A stretch of DNA of 63,297 nucleotides from Acetobacter sacchari (GCF_017377715.1 NZ_JAFVMF010000020.1:1-63297); one strand, 5' to 3'; shown: positions 36,491-45,969, counted from the stretch's first letter. Notes: generated by a model from the letters alone, not told the origin. A program made the numbers and translations.

Positions 36491-38032
36491 GTGTTACGAT
36501 TCACGGCTGGCCTTGTGTGCGTCGCGCTGCTTGCCCCCTTCGCAGCTCGTGCGGCGGACGACGCGCCGCTAACCGTCATGCTGTCCGAACCGCCGCGGAC
36601 CATGGATCCGGCCGATCAGAACGCAACCGAAACAGCATCAGTTCTTGAACCGTTCTACGAAACGCTGTTGAAACGGGACGCTCAGGGGACGATTCAACCG
36701 GGCCTGGCGACGTCATGGCGTCCGTCCGCCGATCGTCTCGTCTGGACCTTCTCCATACGTCCCGGTGTGCGTTTTCATGACGGCGCGCCATGTGACGCGG
36801 CCGCCGTCACCCGATCTCTTCAGCGCCTGATTGATCGGAAAGTCGCGCTGGCGGGCGCCAGCGTCTATCGCGCGGTCATTGCGTCCGTGCGGCAGGACGG
36901 GGAGGCGGTGGTCGTGATCCTTGCGCGTCCTTACGCTGATTTCCTGTCGCTCGTTACACTCGTGCAGTCGGCGATAGTCTCGCCCATCGCGGTGGAGGGA
37001 GGCGAACTTTCCCACCGCGCTGATGGCACCGGGCCGTTCCGCTTCGTCTCGTGGAGGGCGGGAGAGAACGTGTTCGCCACACGTAACCGCGGTTACTGGG
37101 GCGTCGCGCCCGCAATCGCCGCCATTGACTGGCGGTGGTCGCCCGAACCGTCCGTGCTCAACATGGCGTTGCAGACCGGGGATGCCGATGTGGTCATTCC
37201 GCTGGCGCCCGTCTTCGGCCGGGTTTACGCACCGGGTCAGTCGGCGGCGGCTCTGGCTACTGTGAAGCGACAGCGCAGCGCTGCGCTGTTCTGGCTGGCG
37301 TTGAATACGCGTCTGAAACCACTCGATGATGCAAGAGTGCGCCGGGCGCTCAGTCTGGCGATAGACCGGCGTGCGCTTGTGACCGGATTGCTTGACGGGT
37401 TCGGCGCGCCCGCTTGCCATGCGCTGACGCCGGATGTTCCAGACGCCCTGCCATGCGGGGCAGGGGAGGATCGGGCGCGGATCGACATGGCGCGAGCGTT
37501 GTTGAAAGAAGCAGGTCAAGAAAAAGGATTCTCCGTTTCCGTAGTCGTGCAGGAGCCGGAGGAGCCGATAGCTGAGGCGTTGCAGGCCATGTGGAGGCCA
37601 TTGGGCGTTGTACTGAGCATTCGCCGGCAGGAAGCTGGAGTCTGGGTGCAGTCCGCCTTCGCTCCGCCGGAGGAGAAGGCGCGGGAGGAGACAGGCATGG
37701 CGCTGACGTCATGGTCCGCGCCGTATGTCTCCGACCTGCAGTTGCGGCCTTTGTACACCACCGGGAATTCCGCACCGCATGGGGCGAACCTTGGCTTTTA
37801 TAATAACGCGGAGATCGACAGGATGATCGACGCTGCGGCGCAGGACAATCAGCCAGCAAGCCGCCACGAAACTCTGCTCGCCATTCAGTCCACGCTTGAT
37901 CGGGACGCGCCGATCGTACCGCTGTTCACCCGCGACACACTTTACGGCGTGCGTAACGGGATTTCCGGGATTTGGGCGGCAACGGAAGGCAGCATCCGGG
38001 TCGTCGACGCACGACGGGCGCAGGCGCAATGA
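36491..38032 (+). CDS. ABC transporter substrate-binding protein, peptide/nickel family 5
   Basis: 513 residues from GTG 36491, placed 6 nt after a GAGG site. A TTG start one codon upstream is also possible. A signal peptide (VLRFTAGLVCVALLAPFAARA) is followed by the SBP_bac_5 fold (LEPFYETLLKRDAQGTIQPG, GVRFHDGAPCDAAAVTRSL, DGTGPFRFVSW). It binds the substrate in the periplasm and delivers it to the two permeases that follow. Its stop overlaps the first permease start. Confidence 0.94.
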   Translation: MLRFTAGLVCVALLAPFAARAADDAPLTVMLSEPPRTMDPADQNATETASVLEPFYETLLKRDAQGTIQPGLATSWRPSADRLVWTFSIRPGVRFHDGAPCDAAAVTRSLQRLIDRKVALAGASVYRAVIASVRQDGEAVVVILARPYADFLSLVTLVQSAIVSPIAVEGGELSHRADGTGPFRFVSWRAGENVFATRNRGYWGVAPAIAAIDWRWSPEPSVLNMALQTGDADVVIPLAPVFGRVYAPGQSAAALATVKRQRSAALFWLALNTRLKPLDDARVRRALSLAIDRRALVTGLLDGFGAPACHALTPDVPDALPCGAGEDRARIDMARALLKEAGQEKGFSVSVVVQEPEEPIAEALQAMWRPLGVVLSIRRQEAGVWVQSAFAPPEEKAREETGMALTSWSAPYVSDLQLRPLYTTGNSAPHGANLGFYNNAEIDRMIDAAAQDNQPASRHETLLAIQSTLDRDAPIVPLFTRDTLYGVRNGISGIWAATEGSIRVVDARRAQAQ

Positions 38033-38946
38033 GCCGACTTCTGCGCCGCGCCGCCGCGCTGCCGCTCATCATGCTGGGCGTGTCCGCCGCCGTGTTCGTG
38101 GCCATTCACGCTCTTCCCGGCGATCCTGCGCGGCTGATGGCCGGACCGCAGGCGCCCGAAAGCACGATTATGGCGTTGCGCGTCCGTCTGGGTCTGGATC
38201 AGCCGCTCGGAGCGCAATACCTTCACTTTCTGGAACGCGCCGCGCATGGCGATTTTGGAATTTCGCTGCGGGACGGCTCGCCGGTTTCGACGGTAATTGT
38301 CGAACGCCTGCCGTATTCGCTGGCGCTTGGCGGCCTTGCCTATCTTCTGGCTCTGCTTGTTGGCGTGCCGGGTGGCGCCTTCGCTGCGGCGCGCGAAGGC
38401 TCATGGGGAGACAGGTTGCTGATGGCCGCGACGCTGGTCGGCGCCTCACTGGCCGGATTCTGGGTGGCGTTGCTGGGTATGGAGGTTTTCGCCGTACGAC
38501 TGCGCTGGCTGCCGCTGATGGGCGCAGGCGACTGGCGGCATTATGTTCTTCCGGCGTTGGTTCTGTCGCTGCTGCCAATGGCCATGATCTTGCGGATGAC
38601 GCGCGCCGGGGCGCGGGAAGTCCTGCGTCAGGATTACATACGCACTGCGCGCGCCAAGGGACTTTCACCGTGGACAACCATCACGCGGCATGCGTTGCGG
38701 AACGCGCTTGCGCCGGTTGTGACCGTCGTCGCGTTGAATCTCGGCGGTCTGATCAGCGGCGCGGTCGTGACGGAGACCGTGTTCGACTGGCCGGGCGTCG
38801 GCAGGCTGTTGGTGGATTCCGTCCGTTACCGAGATTACCCGGTCATTCAGGGCGTCACGCTCTTGTCTGTTCTGGGCGTGTTGCTTGCAAATCTTCTGGC
38901 TGAAGGCGTGATCGCGCGGTTCGATCCGAAGGCGCGGGGCGCATGA
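38029..38946 (+). CDS. ABC transporter permease (DppB-like)
   Basis: 305 residues. ATG 38029 overlaps the binding-protein stop by ATGA. A first helix with a large periplasmic loop is followed by the inner-membrane component block, including the EAA loop (REVLRQDYIRTARAKGLSP). It pairs with the next gene to form the membrane channel of the importer. Confidence 0.95.
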   Translation: MSRLLRRAAALPLIMLGVSAAVFVAIHALPGDPARLMAGPQAPESTIMALRVRLGLDQPLGAQYLHFLERAAHGDFGISLRDGSPVSTVIVERLPYSLALGGLAYLLALLVGVPGGAFAAAREGSWGDRLLMAATLVGASLAGFWVALLGMEVFAVRLRWLPLMGAGDWRHYVLPALVLSLLPMAMILRMTRAGAREVLRQDYIRTARAKGLSPWTTITRHALRNALAPVVTVVALNLGGLISGAVVTETVFDWPGVGRLLVDSVRYRDYPVIQGVTLLSVLGVLLANLLAEGVIARFDPKARGA

Positions 38947-39812
38947 TCACAATGGGCATTCAACGCCTCGCGCGTCTGTTGCGACGTCTCCCGGCGCTTC
39001 CAGGTGCGAAGGAGCCGGAACTGCTCATTGGCGCCGTTCTGTGTGGCGTCGCAGTGTTGGCGGCGCTGTTCGGCCCGATGCTGCTTGGCGGCGACCCGGC
39101 GGCGCAGGATCTGTTTCATGTTCTGCAACCGCCGTCATGGAGCCATCCTTGTGGGACCGACGCCTTCGGGCGCGATATCCTGCTGCGGCTGGTGTATGGC
39201 CTGCGTCTGACGATCATGGAAATCGCCGTCAGTCTTGTGGTCGCGGCTGGCGTCGGCGTCCCTGTCGGACTCTGCGCCGGTATGGCGCCCGCATGGCTGG
39301 ACAGCGCGATCATGACCGTGTCTGACGTGGTCTTCGCTTTTCCCGGTCTCATTCTGGCGTTGCTGGTCGTGAGTCTGATGGGACCGGGCCTCTTTCACGC
39401 CCTGTTGGCGATCGCGGCTTTTTCGATCCCGGTTTACATCAGGCTCGCCCGCAACCTGACGGTAAGCCTGCGTCATTCCGTCTGGGTCGAGGCGTTGCAG
39501 GTGCTCGGCGCAAGCCGCGCGCGCATCCTGTTCCTTCATATTCTTCCGAACGCGGCGACGCCGCTTCTCGTGCAGGCGACGCTGAGCAGCGGCACCGTCG
39601 TGCTCTCGGCGGCCAGTCTCTCGTTCCTCGGCCTTGGCGCCCAGCCGCCGCTGCCCGAATGGGGCACGATGATGAGCGACGGCCGCAACGCGCTGGGGGC
39701 CGCTTTCTGGCCGTGCCTGTTTCCCGGACTCGCGATCGCGGCGGCGGTCATCGGGTTGAACTGCCTTGGCGACGGGCTGCGGGATCGTTTTGACAGTTCG
39801 TCCCGCCGGTGA
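38943..39812 (+). CDS. ABC transporter permease (DppC-like)
   Basis: 289 residues with ATGA overlap to the previous permease. It has HPCGTDAFGRDILLRLVYG, typical of DppC/OppC, and the EAA loop VEALQVLGASRARILFLHIL. It completes a five-component importer: this protein, its sister permease, the binding protein and the two ATPases of the divergent operon. Confidence 0.95.
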   Translation: MITMGIQRLARLLRRLPALPGAKEPELLIGAVLCGVAVLAALFGPMLLGGDPAAQDLFHVLQPPSWSHPCGTDAFGRDILLRLVYGLRLTIMEIAVSLVVAAGVGVPVGLCAGMAPAWLDSAIMTVSDVVFAFPGLILALLVVSLMGPGLFHALLAIAAFSIPVYIRLARNLTVSLRHSVWVEALQVLGASRARILFLHILPNAATPLLVQATLSSGTVVLSAASLSFLGLGAQPPLPEWGTMMSDGRNALGAAFWPCLFPGLAIAAAVIGLNCLGDGLRDRFDSSSRR

Positions 39813-40268
39813 GGCGCCAGGTGTAAATCGCGGCGATATCTCGTTGGCGCAGCGCGGGATGCCAAACGCGACGTGACGGCGTCGCCGGATCTGACGTCCG
39901 GGCCAGATGCGTCTGAAGTTTTCGAACAGGATCTCTTTCCGGTCTGGCGGATTGCTGAGATTATTCCGTATTCGGATATATTTCGTGTGACGATTGGCGC
40001 CGGTTTATTCAAGTTTGTCGTGTTGCTCGCTCGCTCCGGGCGCCTCAAGGCCGCCAGACTCATGATCAGTGCAGTTGTGACGGGCGTTGGAGCTATATCC
40101 ATGAACTGATGCGGGTGGAACGACTTTAGCCGGCGCATGCGGCGACCGGCGAATGTCTGTGGAAGAAAGCGCGCGTCTGACTATGGTCTAACGCGCTTCA
40201 GCCATGCTGAGACAAGCGAGAGTGAGAGCTTCGGGACCACTATGAGCGAACTTCAAAAGAAGGCTGGA
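39813..40268. other. Intergenic region before the GDSL hydrolase gene
   Basis: About 456 bases. A GTG-started frame at 39873-40109 (78 codons, hydrophobic C-terminal half) lies inside an AT-rich patch. It has no ribosome site or known family and was not called. The rest may be leader. Confidence 0.4.
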
Positions 40269-41258
40269 ATGTCGACTGTAAGAAAACGCATAGGGTTGCG
40301 GGGCTCGTGCAGACTGGCCTGCCTTCTCTTTGGCTTGCAGCCCGTTTACGCCAATGCGGCGGAGCCTGGAGCGTCCTCTGTCGTGACGTTCGGCGACAGC
40401 TGGAGCGACGCAGGAGCATACGGCTTTATTTTCGGAACGACGCCGGGCTCTTCGTGGAGTCAGCTCTTCGCACGTCGACATGGCGATGATCAGACGGCTT
40501 ACCTGTATTCCGACGGCGAACACATAAAACGGATCATGGGCGGGCTGAATTACGCGGAAGGCGGGTCACGGGTGACCATATCGGGAAACGGCCCCGATCA
40601 CATACCGCTGTCGGTCGCAGCTCAACTGGATGCCCATCTTGCTGCGCATCACGGGTTTGATCCGTCGCAGACTGTGATCGTTTGGATAGGAATCAACGAT
40701 ATTTCCAAGCCATTTCAGAAAGATTCGTCCGAAGTTGATGCTGTTGAACAACGCGCGTTTACAACGGGTGAGGGGTTGAGCAGCGCCGCTTACGCCCGAG
40801 CGGAGTCGCGCATCCGAAAGGCTGCGAGGGAGGAGGGCGTGCTTGTCGGCAGAATGCTGTCGGCGGGTGCGCGGCGTATTGTCGTGCTCAACAATATTGA
40901 TGACGGAATCACGCCGTTCCAACCCGGCCTGACGAAGAGCGGATTGAAAATCGCGACACGGCTGACCAGCGCGTACAACGCCGAACTGGCTCATTCCCTG
41001 CCACAAGACGGGCGAGTTCTGCTGTTCGACGTCGATGCGCTGGTGAGAGGGGAGGCTGAGCAGGTCGAGGGGCGACAATTCGCGCATATCCACGAAGACG
41101 GCTGCGCCAACCAGGACTATTCATGCGGCCCCGAGCACTATGCCTCGCCGGACGCAGATCAGACCTATCTGTTTGCAGGTTGGGGGCATCTGACACGGCA
41201 CGGGCGGGAGTTCATCGCTGCGGCGGTAGAGAAGGCCGTCGAGAAACAGTGGCCATAA
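40269..41258 (+). CDS. Secreted SGNH/GDSL-family lipase/esterase
   Basis: 329 residues from ATG 40269, behind GAAGG. A signal peptide ends near ANAAE. The SGNH blocks are present: VTFGDSWSDAG (catalytic Ser), LNYAEGGSR (Gly), WIGINDI (Asn) and GWGHLTRHG (catalytic His). This is the arrangement of GDSL esterases related to thermolabile haemolysin and phospholipase/acyltransferase enzymes. It acts outside the cytoplasm on an unknown ester. ATG 40242 is an alternative start. Confidence 0.88.
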   Translation: MSTVRKRIGLRGSCRLACLLFGLQPVYANAAEPGASSVVTFGDSWSDAGAYGFIFGTTPGSSWSQLFARRHGDDQTAYLYSDGEHIKRIMGGLNYAEGGSRVTISGNGPDHIPLSVAAQLDAHLAAHHGFDPSQTVIVWIGINDISKPFQKDSSEVDAVEQRAFTTGEGLSSAAYARAESRIRKAAREEGVLVGRMLSAGARRIVVLNNIDDGITPFQPGLTKSGLKIATRLTSAYNAELAHSLPQDGRVLLFDVDALVRGEAEQVEGRQFAHIHEDGCANQDYSCGPEHYASPDADQTYLFAGWGHLTRHGREFIAAAVEKAVEKQWP

Positions 41259-41409
41259 AGGCGTGAATATCTGGAGCGCGTAAGATTCGCTACGATGTCG
41301 ACCCCGACTGGCCGCATCGTAGTGAACCGCAGCAGACAGATGCATATCGCCGTTCCCCTCTGTTGGAATTCGGTTTCAATGCGCCGGGGCCTGAAAACGT
41401 GCGCCCCGT

Positions 41410-41559
41410 TTAAGGAATGGTCGAACCATCAGGGGCGATAAAAAAATCCCCAGCCTGAGGCGGCAGGGCGGAGAAAGCATTCTGTCCGCCATCGACCGCA
41501 CATCCGCTCAGAAGCGCCAACAGCACCGCACAGGCTATGCCTTTAGCTGGAATATTCAT
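41410..41559 (-). CDS. 49-residue lipoprotein
   Basis: A strong GGAGG site lies 10 nt before ATG 41559. The peptide MNIPAKGIACAVLLALLSGC is a full lipoprotein signal with lipobox LLSGC (Cys20). Only 29 residues follow, rich in Ala, Gly and Pro. Its size suggests an entericidin-like or other tiny outer-membrane lipoprotein. It has no named family that I recognise. The 49-codon length hides it from ordinary gene cut-offs. Confidence 0.72.
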   Translation of the reverse strand: MNIPAKGIACAVLLALLSGCAVDGGQNAFSALPPQAGDFFIAPDGSTIP

Positions 41560-42071
41560 GATCTGCTTCCCTCCTGAAGAGGTCTCGGTGGTTACGTCAT
41601 GCGACGACGTCTAATTCTGGAGCGGATCGTGAGCTATTATACTTGCGTATATTGATTCGATTTTCCGTTGGTCTCTGGTATTTTTCATAAATTTCTGCGG
41701 GGAATGTAAATATTTTTTAATATTTTCTATCTACAACAAAAACATAGAGTTATTTGTGTATCTCCCAATTATTCGTCGTCGCTGTGAAGTATGTGGGCGG
41801 GCCACATGTTGAGCGAAACGCGCGTGTCGTGCGCGCCTGCCGCGCGTTTCGCGCACGACTTCGTCGTTGCGAGCTCATGCAAATGGAGCGTAGTCGGCTC
41901 TTCCTGCCTCGCGTAACGTCACGCGGGCCGAAGCGACGCCGATCGACAGACTGGCCATATTTCTTTCAGGCGTCCGGATTAGGGACGAATTTTCGAACGA
42001 GTTCCGGTTGCGATCTGATATCCGGACTCCTGCGGCGACACGCCGCCACCGTGTTCGGGAGCTCCAAGGGT
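41560..42071. other. Intergenic region
   Basis: 512 bases between two lipoprotein genes. The stretch near 41640-41760 is AT-rich and promoter-like. The rest is GC-rich, with overlapping short frames on both strands but none with family features. No mobile-element remnant was recognised. Confidence 0.45.
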
Positions 42072-42308
42072 TCAGCGACGGCTTGTCGAAGCGGTGTGCC
42101 GTTTGTTCCATAAATAATGTTCGCGCATGGCCTGCATCAGGCAACGTCCCCTCTGCGTTTTGTTGTGGGCGAAATTCACGCCGCAGGCGTGGAGACGTTT
42201 TTGATACCGCGCGTTTTCCTGTTGAGGGCCATCTGAACTGGCGCACCCGACCGCCATCAGACAGACCGACAGCGCGCACAGGGCCAGCTTGTTAAGGGAA
42301 ACAGACAA
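42072..42308 (-). CDS. Small Cys-containing lipoprotein downstream of feo
   Basis: 78 residues if translation starts at TTG 42308, which follows a GAGAG site. An upstream ATG at 42398 would add 30 residues unlike a signal peptide. The hydrophobic segment LALCALSVCLMAVGC ends in a lipobox. The short mature part (RYQKRLHACGVNFAHNKTQR) is basic with two more Cys. It lies 120 nt after the Cys-rich FeoB-associated gene on the same strand and may be cotranscribed. The function is unknown. Confidence 0.55.
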   Translation of the reverse strand: MSVSLNKLALCALSVCLMAVGCASSDGPQQENARYQKRLHACGVNFAHNKTQRGRCLMQAMREHYLWNKRHTASTSRR

Positions 42309-42428
42309 TCTCTCAAACCACGCCGGATCGCAGTTCGGAACGCGATCGTATGCGGCGGGGCACGATGATCGCATTGGGTCGCGCATATCCTGCTTCATAC
42401 GCGGAACCGCAGGAGAGCATGCGGCGTC

Positions 42429-42656
42429 TCAGTGACAACCGCCGCCCTTGCCGCAGCCCTTGCACGTGCCGCATCCGCCGGATCGCGTGCCGAGCCGCCC
42501 CGCGACTGCGCGTTGCATGGGGGCAGGCGCTCCTACGCTCGCCAGAGCACGTGAAAGGCCCTGCCAGACCGGTCGAACGGCGGACGGCGCAAGGCGGCCC
42601 AGCCAGTAGAAGCTGCAGCAGGCGACGACGACGACGACGATCGCAGTTTCGATCAT
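42429..42656 (-). CDS. FeoB-associated Cys-rich membrane protein
   Basis: 75 residues. The ATG overlaps the feoB stop (ATGA), which fixes the start. One N-terminal helix (IETAIVVVVVACCSFYWLG) is followed by a basic stretch and a C-terminal CGTCKGCGKGGGCH cluster with four Cys and a His. Such proteins follow feoB in many bacteria and take the place of FeoC. They may bind iron or a metal cluster and tune FeoB. The role is inferred from position and Cys pattern. Confidence 0.8.
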   Translation of the reverse strand: MIETAIVVVVVACCSFYWLGRLAPSAVRPVWQGLSRALASVGAPAPMQRAVAGRLGTRSGGCGTCKGCGKGGGCH

Positions 42657-44512
42657 GACGGTCCTCCTCCAAGGGCCAGCGCCACGTGCCACGTGATGAA
42701 GGACGCAGCGTAAGCGAGGCCGAAAAGATAGGCGGCTGCTATGATGACGACTTTCCAGGTCCCTGTCTCGCGTCGAATGACGGCGAGCGTTGAGAAACAT
42801 TGCGGCGCGAAGACATACCACGCCAATAGCGACAGCGCCGTTCCGATGCTCCATTGCGCGGAGAGCAACGGGGTAAGTTGCGCCGCCGCGTCAGCTTCCG
42901 AGGCACCGACGGCGTAAACCGTGGCCAGCGCGCTGACCGCGACCTCGCGCGCCGCAAGGCCGGGGATCAAGGCCACGCAGATCTGCCAGTTGAAGCCGAT
43001 CGGCGCGAAGATCGGCAGCATCCACCGGCCGATATGGCCAGCGAGGCTGTAGTCGATCGCAGGCCCTGCCGCGCCCGCCGGGGCCGCCGGAAAGCTGGAC
43101 AGCGCCCACAGCAGCACGCTCAGCGTTACGATGATCGTGCCAACGCGGGACAGGAACGTGGACGCGCGCTGCCACAGCCCGAGCGCCAGATCACGCAGGC
43201 CGGGCGCGCGATAGGCGGGCAACTCAAGCAACAACGGGTGTTCGCTTGCCCGCTCTCCGCGCTTGAGGATACGTGCGACGACCATCGCGCTGACGATCCC
43301 GGCGATATAGAGCGCGAACAGCACGACGCCCTGCAGATTGAAAACTCCCCACACGGTCTTTCGCGGGATGAAGGCGGCGATCAACAGCGTGTAGATCGGC
43401 AGGCGCGCGGAGCACGTCATCAGCGGCGCGATCAGGATCGTCACCAGCCGGTCGCGCGGATTCTGAATAGTGCGCGTCGCCATGATTCCCGGCACGGCGC
43501 AGGCGAAGCTGGACAGAAGGGGGATGAAAGACCGGCCGGAGAGACCTGCGGACGCCATAAGCCGGTCGAGCAGAAACGCGGCGCGCGGCAGATAACCGGA
43601 TTCTTCCAGCGTAAGAATCCACAGGAACAGGATCAGAATCTGCGGCAGGAACACGACCACCGTGCCCGCGCCTGCAATCACGCCGTCGACGAGCAGACCT
43701 TGCAGCACGCCATCTGGCAGCACGCCCCGAACCAGCTCGCCGAACTGGTCCACAATCGCCTGCACGCCGTCCATGAGCGGCTGCGCCCATGAAAACACGG
43801 CCTGAAACATCAGGAACATGAGCGCGATCAGGATCGCCATGCCCCAGACCGGGTGAAGCACCCACCGATCAAGCTTCTCCTCGAACGCTTCAGAGGCGAC
43901 TGCAGGGCGGGAGACGGCGTCCTGCAGAAGCTTGCGCACGACGGCGTGGAAGTCGGCGTCCGGCGGCAGGACGGGCGGCGGCGGCGGCAGTGGACGATCG
44001 AGAGCCGCAAACACTTCGGACGCGCCCCCGCGTCGAACGGCGATCGCTGTGACGACCGGAACGCCGAGATCAGCCTGCAGTCGTGCGATGTCGATTTCGA
44101 GCCCCTGCTGGCGGGCGGCGTCGATCATGTTGATGACGACGATCATCGGTCGCCCAAGCTGGCGGACGTCGAGGGCGAAGCGAAGATGCAGGCGCAGGTT
44201 GGTCGCGTCGAGCACGCAGATCAGCAGGTCGGGCGCAGCCTCGCCGCGATAGCGTCCGGCGCAGACGTCACGTGTCACGGCCTCGTCAGGGCTGGTGGCG
44301 TTGAGGCTGTAAGCTCCCGGCAGGTCGAGCAGACGCACAGCAAGTCCGGAAGCCGTCGTCAGCCGTCCTTCCTTGCGCTCGACCGTGACGCCAGCGTAGT
44401 TCGCGACTTTCTGCCGGCTGCCGGTCAGCTGGTTGAACAGCGCCGTCTTGCCGCAATTCGGGTTCCCGACCAGCGCCGCCCGCAACGTCCGTTCGCGCAC
44501 CACCGCGTCCAT
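42653..44512 (-). CDS. feoB: Ferrous iron transporter B
   Basis: 619 residues. The N-terminal G domain has GNPNCGKTALFNQLTG, the G2/G3 segment NYAGVTVERKEG and LLDLPGAYSLN, and NMID. The gated membrane region has Gate motifs and conserved Cys (PLLSSFACAVPGIMATRTI, LMTCSARLPIYTLLI). The protein imports Fe2+ across the inner membrane. It is shorter than the about 770 residues of E. coli FeoB but within the range of the family. It follows feoA with no gap. Confidence 0.96.
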   Translation of the reverse strand: MDAVVRERTLRAALVGNPNCGKTALFNQLTGSRQKVANYAGVTVERKEGRLTTASGLAVRLLDLPGAYSLNATSPDEAVTRDVCAGRYRGEAAPDLLICVLDATNLRLHLRFALDVRQLGRPMIVVINMIDAARQQGLEIDIARLQADLGVPVVTAIAVRRGGASEVFAALDRPLPPPPPVLPPDADFHAVVRKLLQDAVSRPAVASEAFEEKLDRWVLHPVWGMAILIALMFLMFQAVFSWAQPLMDGVQAIVDQFGELVRGVLPDGVLQGLLVDGVIAGAGTVVVFLPQILILFLWILTLEESGYLPRAAFLLDRLMASAGLSGRSFIPLLSSFACAVPGIMATRTIQNPRDRLVTILIAPLMTCSARLPIYTLLIAAFIPRKTVWGVFNLQGVVLFALYIAGIVSAMVVARILKRGERASEHPLLLELPAYRAPGLRDLALGLWQRASTFLSRVGTIIVTLSVLLWALSSFPAAPAGAAGPAIDYSLAGHIGRWMLPIFAPIGFNWQICVALIPGLAAREVAVSALATVYAVGASEADAAAQLTPLLSAQWSIGTALSLLAWYVFAPQCFSTLAVIRRETGTWKVVIIAAAYLFGLAYAASFITWHVALALGGGPS

Positions 44513-44514
44513 GG

Positions 44515-44754
44515 TCAGGCAGCGTCCCTGAGAAGCACGCGCGCCGCTTCTGCTCGCCGAAGAGCGAAGCGGGTGAAGCCGATTTTTACGGCCAGGGGAT
44601 CTCCTCCGAAAGGTGCGACGGCAACGACGCGCACGGGCTCGCCCGGCACGAATCCCAACTCGCGCAGGCGCAACGCCACCGGGTCGCCGGGTTCGCGATC
44701 TTCGATATGATCTATGATCGCGCTGGCTCCGCGCGAAAGGTCGTTAAGACGCAT
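44515..44754 (-). CDS. feoA: Ferrous iron transport protein A
   Basis: 79 residues of the small SH3-like FeoA fold. IEDREPGDPVALRLRELGF and the basic APFGGDPLAVKIG match the family. FeoA interacts with FeoB in the cytoplasm and is needed for Fe2+ uptake. It is the first gene of the feo operon. Confidence 0.92.
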   Translation of the reverse strand: MRLNDLSRGASAIIDHIEDREPGDPVALRLRELGFVPGEPVRVVAVAPFGGDPLAVKIGFTRFALRRAEAARVLLRDAA

Positions 44755-44815
44755 GATCTGAATGGTTCCGCCAGTGGGGCGTGAGGGCAGTGTTGAGTCA
44801 CGTAAGCGCGATGTT

Positions 44816-44834
44816 GCGAATGATACCTATTTCC
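44816..44834. promoter_or_regulatory. Weak Fur-like half palindrome upstream of feoA
   Basis: GCGAATGATACCTATTTCC matches the 19-bp Fur consensus at about 12 positions, 62 bp upstream of feoA. Only one half is good. Iron control of feo is expected from the family, but this site is weak support. Confidence 0.25.
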
Positions 44835-45021
44835 TATTCGGACGCATGTCCATTCCAGTCATCAGCTCATGTGACGACAGCCCGTTCAGGTAAGGGAGGC
44901 GGGCTTTCCAATACGGGTCCTGCTGCGCAATCGTCGGCCTTTGGCCGCAACCGCGTTCGAGGGAGTCCGTTTTCCCTCTGGCCGGTATATTTGGCGTCGA
45001 ACTGATGGGAAGGAAATAGGC

Positions 45022-45969
45022 ATGAGCGTCCGACATGACGGCGTCCCGGCGCCTTTGAAAGATGGCCCTGACACCCTGTTCCAGCCCGTGTGCGTGTGGG
45101 ATCTGCGAGCCGAGCTGGGGGAAGGCCCCATCTGGATCGAGGCGGATAAAAGCTTCTATTTTGTCGATATCCTTGGGCGCATGGTCCATCGCTATGACCC
45201 GGCTAAGGGGCGCAGCGCCTCATGGGCGGCGCCGTCCAGGCCCTGTTTCCTCACACCGACGACCGAGGGCTCGTTGCTGTGCGGACTGGAGGACGGGCTT
45301 TATCGCTTCGATCCCGCGACCGGGCGGTTCTCACTCGCATTATCCGTCGAGCGCGATCAGCCGGGTAATCGCATCAACGATGGTCACGTTGATTCGTACG
45401 GCCGGTTATGGTTCGGCACGATGAACGACGCTGAAACTGCGGCGAGCGGTTCGCTCTATAGCATCGGCGGGAGGCTGGACGCGGGTTTGCGCCACCATCA
45501 CGACGGCTACACTGTCAGTAACGGACCGGCGGTCTCGCCCGATGGCCGCACGCTGTATCATTGTGATTCCGCGCTGGGGATCATTTACGCTTTCGACCTG
45601 TCGCCGGAGGGCGGTTTGTCCGGCCGCCGTGTGTTTCGCCACTTTGCCGACGGAGCGCCTGACGGTCTCGCCATGGACAGTGCGGGGGTATTGTGGGTCG
45701 GGATTTGGGGTGGTGGTCGTATCGAAAGGCTTACGCCGGAAGGCGAGCGTCTTGAGCCAATTGTGATCCCGGCGCGCAACGTGACCAAAGTGGCGTTTGG
45801 CGGTCCGGATTTTCGAACGGTCTTCGTCACCACGGCGCGCAAGGGGCTGGCTGACGACGTGCTGCGCTCTGAACCGCAGACCGGCGGGCTTTTCGCTTTC
45901 CGTGTGGATGTCGCGGGTGTGCCGCCGCGCGCCATGTCTTTGTCAGATGCGGCGACGCTGGAGGCGTAG
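45022..45969 (+). CDS. SMP-30/gluconolactonase/LRE-family protein
   Basis: 315 residues from ATG 45022, behind GGAAGGAAA. The six-bladed propeller has its metal ligands in ELGEGPIW (Glu), GNRINDGHVDSYG (Asn, Asp) and SPDGRTLYHCDS (Asp). It hydrolyses sugar lactones such as gluconolactone or arabinolactone in most characterised members. There is no signal peptide. It stands alone between feo and typA. Confidence 0.92.
   Translation: MSVRHDGVPAPLKDGPDTLFQPVCVWDLRAELGEGPIWIEADKSFYFVDILGRMVHRYDPAKGRSASWAAPSRPCFLTPTTEGSLLCGLEDGLYRFDPATGRFSLALSVERDQPGNRINDGHVDSYGRLWFGTMNDAETAASGSLYSIGGRLDAGLRHHHDGYTVSNGPAVSPDGRTLYHCDSALGIIYAFDLSPEGGLSGRRVFRHFADGAPDGLAMDSAGVLWVGIWGGGRIERLTPEGERLEPIVIPARNVTKVAFGGPDFRTVFVTTARKGLADDVLRSEPQTGGLFAFRVDVAGVPPRAMSLSDAATLEA

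Noticed and set aside
41401..41447. Possible intrinsic terminator with run of A/T
   Set aside because: The GC stem is followed by A residues on the plus strand, and the T run precedes the stem on the minus strand, so it cannot work as a terminator in either direction. It also lies inside the small lipoprotein gene.
42854..43792. 312-codon plus-strand frame opposite feoB
   Set aside because: It is Arg/Gln/Asp-rich antisense noise over a clear feoB.
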